A DNA stretch of 64,000 bases from Cryptomeria japonica. Lineage: Eukaryota; Streptophyta; Pinopsida; Cupressales; Cupressaceae. Positions 62,233 to 64,000 of the stretch are shown here, in pieces. The stretch lies in assembly GCF_030272615.1 (NCBI RefSeq), contig NC_081407.1, forward strand, positions 269,487,870-269,551,869, in the 5' to 3' direction. The position numbers and the translations under genes were made by a program. A model generated the notes under the pieces. The model saw only the letters and a program-made list of their open reading frames with translations. It had not been told where the DNA came from and did no database searches. How positions within the stretch are numbered: the first letter of the stretch is position 1; every line of letters starts with the position of its first letter.

Positions 62233-64000
62233 ATGCCGCCACGCCATCGAAGAGCTCGAAGAGGTATGTATTTTTATTATCTTATTGTCATTTTTTTTAA
62301 TTAATTTGAAGATTAAACTAGGTTTATTGATTTAAATTTATTTTCATTATCAGAAAATGAGATTAGACAAGAAAATATTGAAAACACTCAATCACCTCCT
62401 CATGAAGACCATATTGAAGAAGAAGCACATCAATCAACTCCTCATGAAGACCATATTGAAGAAGAAGCACATCAAGAACCTCCTACAATCCCTAGACACC
62501 CCATAGGTACACAAGAAAACCTATTAGGTCAAATAGAAAATAGCTAAAAAGAGCTTGAAGGTTTAATCACAAGGCTAAAAGATCCCACTGGAACAAACTC
62601 CCATAGGACAAACCTTGCCAATTCTTTGCAATCTATTGTATCTCACATACAATATGTGAGTGGGAAAATAAATTTTTGGTCCCATAAGAAGGAAGAACAA
62701 AAGAAATTTTATGCTGACAAATTATCATATGTGGCAGTGAAGAAAAAGAAAATTAATAAATTTGACTTGTGTGCTCTTTTTACGGACCCCCGAACGAATC
62801 AACCTTTACACCCTGGATGTAGGAGATTCCCTATTCATTGGTGTCATCATGAAGGGATTAAGAACAATTTTGGGGATAGGTGGTGGATGGTATTTGATCA
62901 GCCCCCATGCAATAATCATGAGGTACCCCAATACTTTTTGAGAAAACTGTACTGTGAGTTTGTCCTTAATGAGATCCCAAACTATTTTGATTTTCTAGAT
63001 TTCCAAGGTAGAGGTGGGGGTTCGTCGCACGATAGAGAGGGTGCACAGTGTGATCCAAATCTCCCACCAAGACCCTTGGCCAGACCTATGGTGGAGCATG
63101 TTATTATTCCTTCCATTGTGAAGGAGAGTATTGAGGTTGAAACTCTAGACTCGATTAGCTCACTCACTCAGAACCTTATACAGTATGCTAGTCCTCTAGC
63201 AAAGGGTGATGCGAGTGATGATGTTGATTCTTCTAAGCATCGATTTCCAGCTCATTTTTGTCAATCTTGTGGTTCTCTTTGCATTTATGATCCTAATAGT
63301 TCTAAGAATGCATGTGCACGAGCGGAGTTTGCTACAGAGAACATTGTCATGACAGAATCCTTGCTGAACGAAACATTTGGCATTGATACCCAAGTGAATT
63401 TCATTACAAGTTCATTTCATTCTTTTTATTAAATCTTATATGTAAATTGGAGAATATATCTAAATTAGTAAATTATTATGATAAAAAATCAGGGTCAAAG
63501 TGTTCACAATACTAGCAACATTCCTGCAGCACCCTTTTTCACTACTTCGTCGACTCCACAGGTATACAATGAGTGAAAAAATATAATTATTATATGTAGA
63601 TAGTTGAACCTTATGTGAATGATTTTCTAATTACTCATTTTGGATGTCAAATAGTTTGATGCTAGAGCTTCAACATCAACACCTCGTAGTGTATTTCATC
63701 GACAATCTTTCACCTAGGTAAACAATTTATCTTTAATGTTGTTATTAAATAATATAGATAGTTTTGGCGATTAATCAATATACTTTGTTTAATTTTTAGA
63801 TGTTGAATTAAGAGACTCCTCCTTTTGTCCATGCATCAATGGAGCGTGGTGTTGCTACAGCAGTAGCAAGTTCAACTGCTTTAACAAAAGTATGAGACAT
63901 ATTTGTAAATTTAGTAAATTTAGCATTACATTTGTTATCTTAATAATATGTTATTGAAAAATTTAACGACACTTGTATTTAGTTTAATTTATATTGTGAT
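62233..64000 (+). CDS. A3: accessory protein of the two-gene transposon, 3' end off window
   Basis: Exon 1 is 62233-62263 (MPPRHRRARR), then a GT-AG intron to 62353. Exon 2 (from 62354) has two exact-type 14-residue repeats (PPHEDHIEEEAHQ / TPHEDHIEEEAHQ), one in-frame TAA at 62545, then an unbroken stretch. That stretch reads LQSIVSHIQYVSGKINFW, EQKKFYADKLSY, FPIHWCHHEG, GDRWWMVFDQPP, NNHEVPQYFLRKLYCEF, PNYFDFLDFQGRGGG and, near 63255-63285, FCQSCGSLC. Short exons follow (63491-63560, 63655-63719, 63801-63889), each ending near a GT. One shows TAG before GTAAAC and another an early TAA, so they may be decayed too. It shares the order KKFY, RWWMVF, NHEVP, CxSCGxxC with A1. Function unknown. 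It is the best-preserved member of the family in this window. Confidence 0.6.
62392..62475 (+). repeat. 42-bp in-frame tandem repeat in A3
   Basis: Two nearly identical 42-bp units (TCACCTCCTCATGAAGACCA...) encode a Glu/His-rich 14-residue repeat in the variable N-terminal region. Confidence 0.9.

Overview
The window is transposon-derived nuclear DNA from a seed plant. It is AT-rich and packed with old Ty1/Copia and Ty3/Gypsy elements, solo LTRs, a LINE tail and microsatellites, and it holds no clearly intact host gene. A gymnosperm (conifer-like) genome fits best: large, slowly purged LTR elements and long solo LTRs. That is inference; no marker gene settles the species. Almost every coding stretch is broken by stops or frameshifts. 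Many stops are TAG or TGA codons that C-to-T decay of CAG, TGG or CGA would give, as expected for methylated repeats.

Layout. 1-1670: 3' end and LTR of a Gypsy-type element (+). 1671-5203: internally deleted Copia element (-). 5270-7190: two unidentified coding remnants (-), the second membrane-protein-like. 7625-8574: degenerate ~200-bp repeats and a TG microsatellite. 9129-10770: 3' part of a Copia element (-). About 10780-17951: first copy of an unusual two-gene DNA transposon, with transposase T1 (+) and accessory gene A1 (-) converging. 18540-19926: Copia gag-protease relic (+), split by a 3.7-kb solo LTR (19927-23601) with a perfect 5-bp target duplication. 24597-24960: hairpin-rich block resembling the T1 upstream region. 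25060-26640: Copia relic (-). 26828-33586: a fuller Copia element (-) carrying a 1.6-kb solo LTR. 35553-42390: a tandem duplication of about 3.1 kb holding a LINE tail and LTR sequence. 41170-50967: 5'-truncated Tat-like Gypsy element (-) with two RNase H domains and an antisense plant-mobile-domain (PMD) gene. 53035-61781: second copy of the two-gene transposon, T2 (+) and A2 (-), with an LTR-like insertion in T2. 62233 to the window end: a third accessory gene, A3 (+), running off the window.

The most interesting content is this two-gene family. T1 and T2 share a helix-turn-helix-like N-terminal part, a Cys/His-rich middle and a likely D-D-D catalytic core (DFxENY, SDGC/SDNC, HDGxGACVKR), plus a terminal exon joined by an intron at the same codon and phase. 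A1, A2 and A3 form a separate family with a KKFY-like block, an RWWMVF...NHEVP.YFL block and, in A1 and A3, a CxSCGxxC motif. At both loci that have a transposase, the accessory gene lies just downstream and is convergent with it. I do not recognise the accessory family. A DDD superfamily such as Sola is the nearest transposase class I can suggest, unverified.
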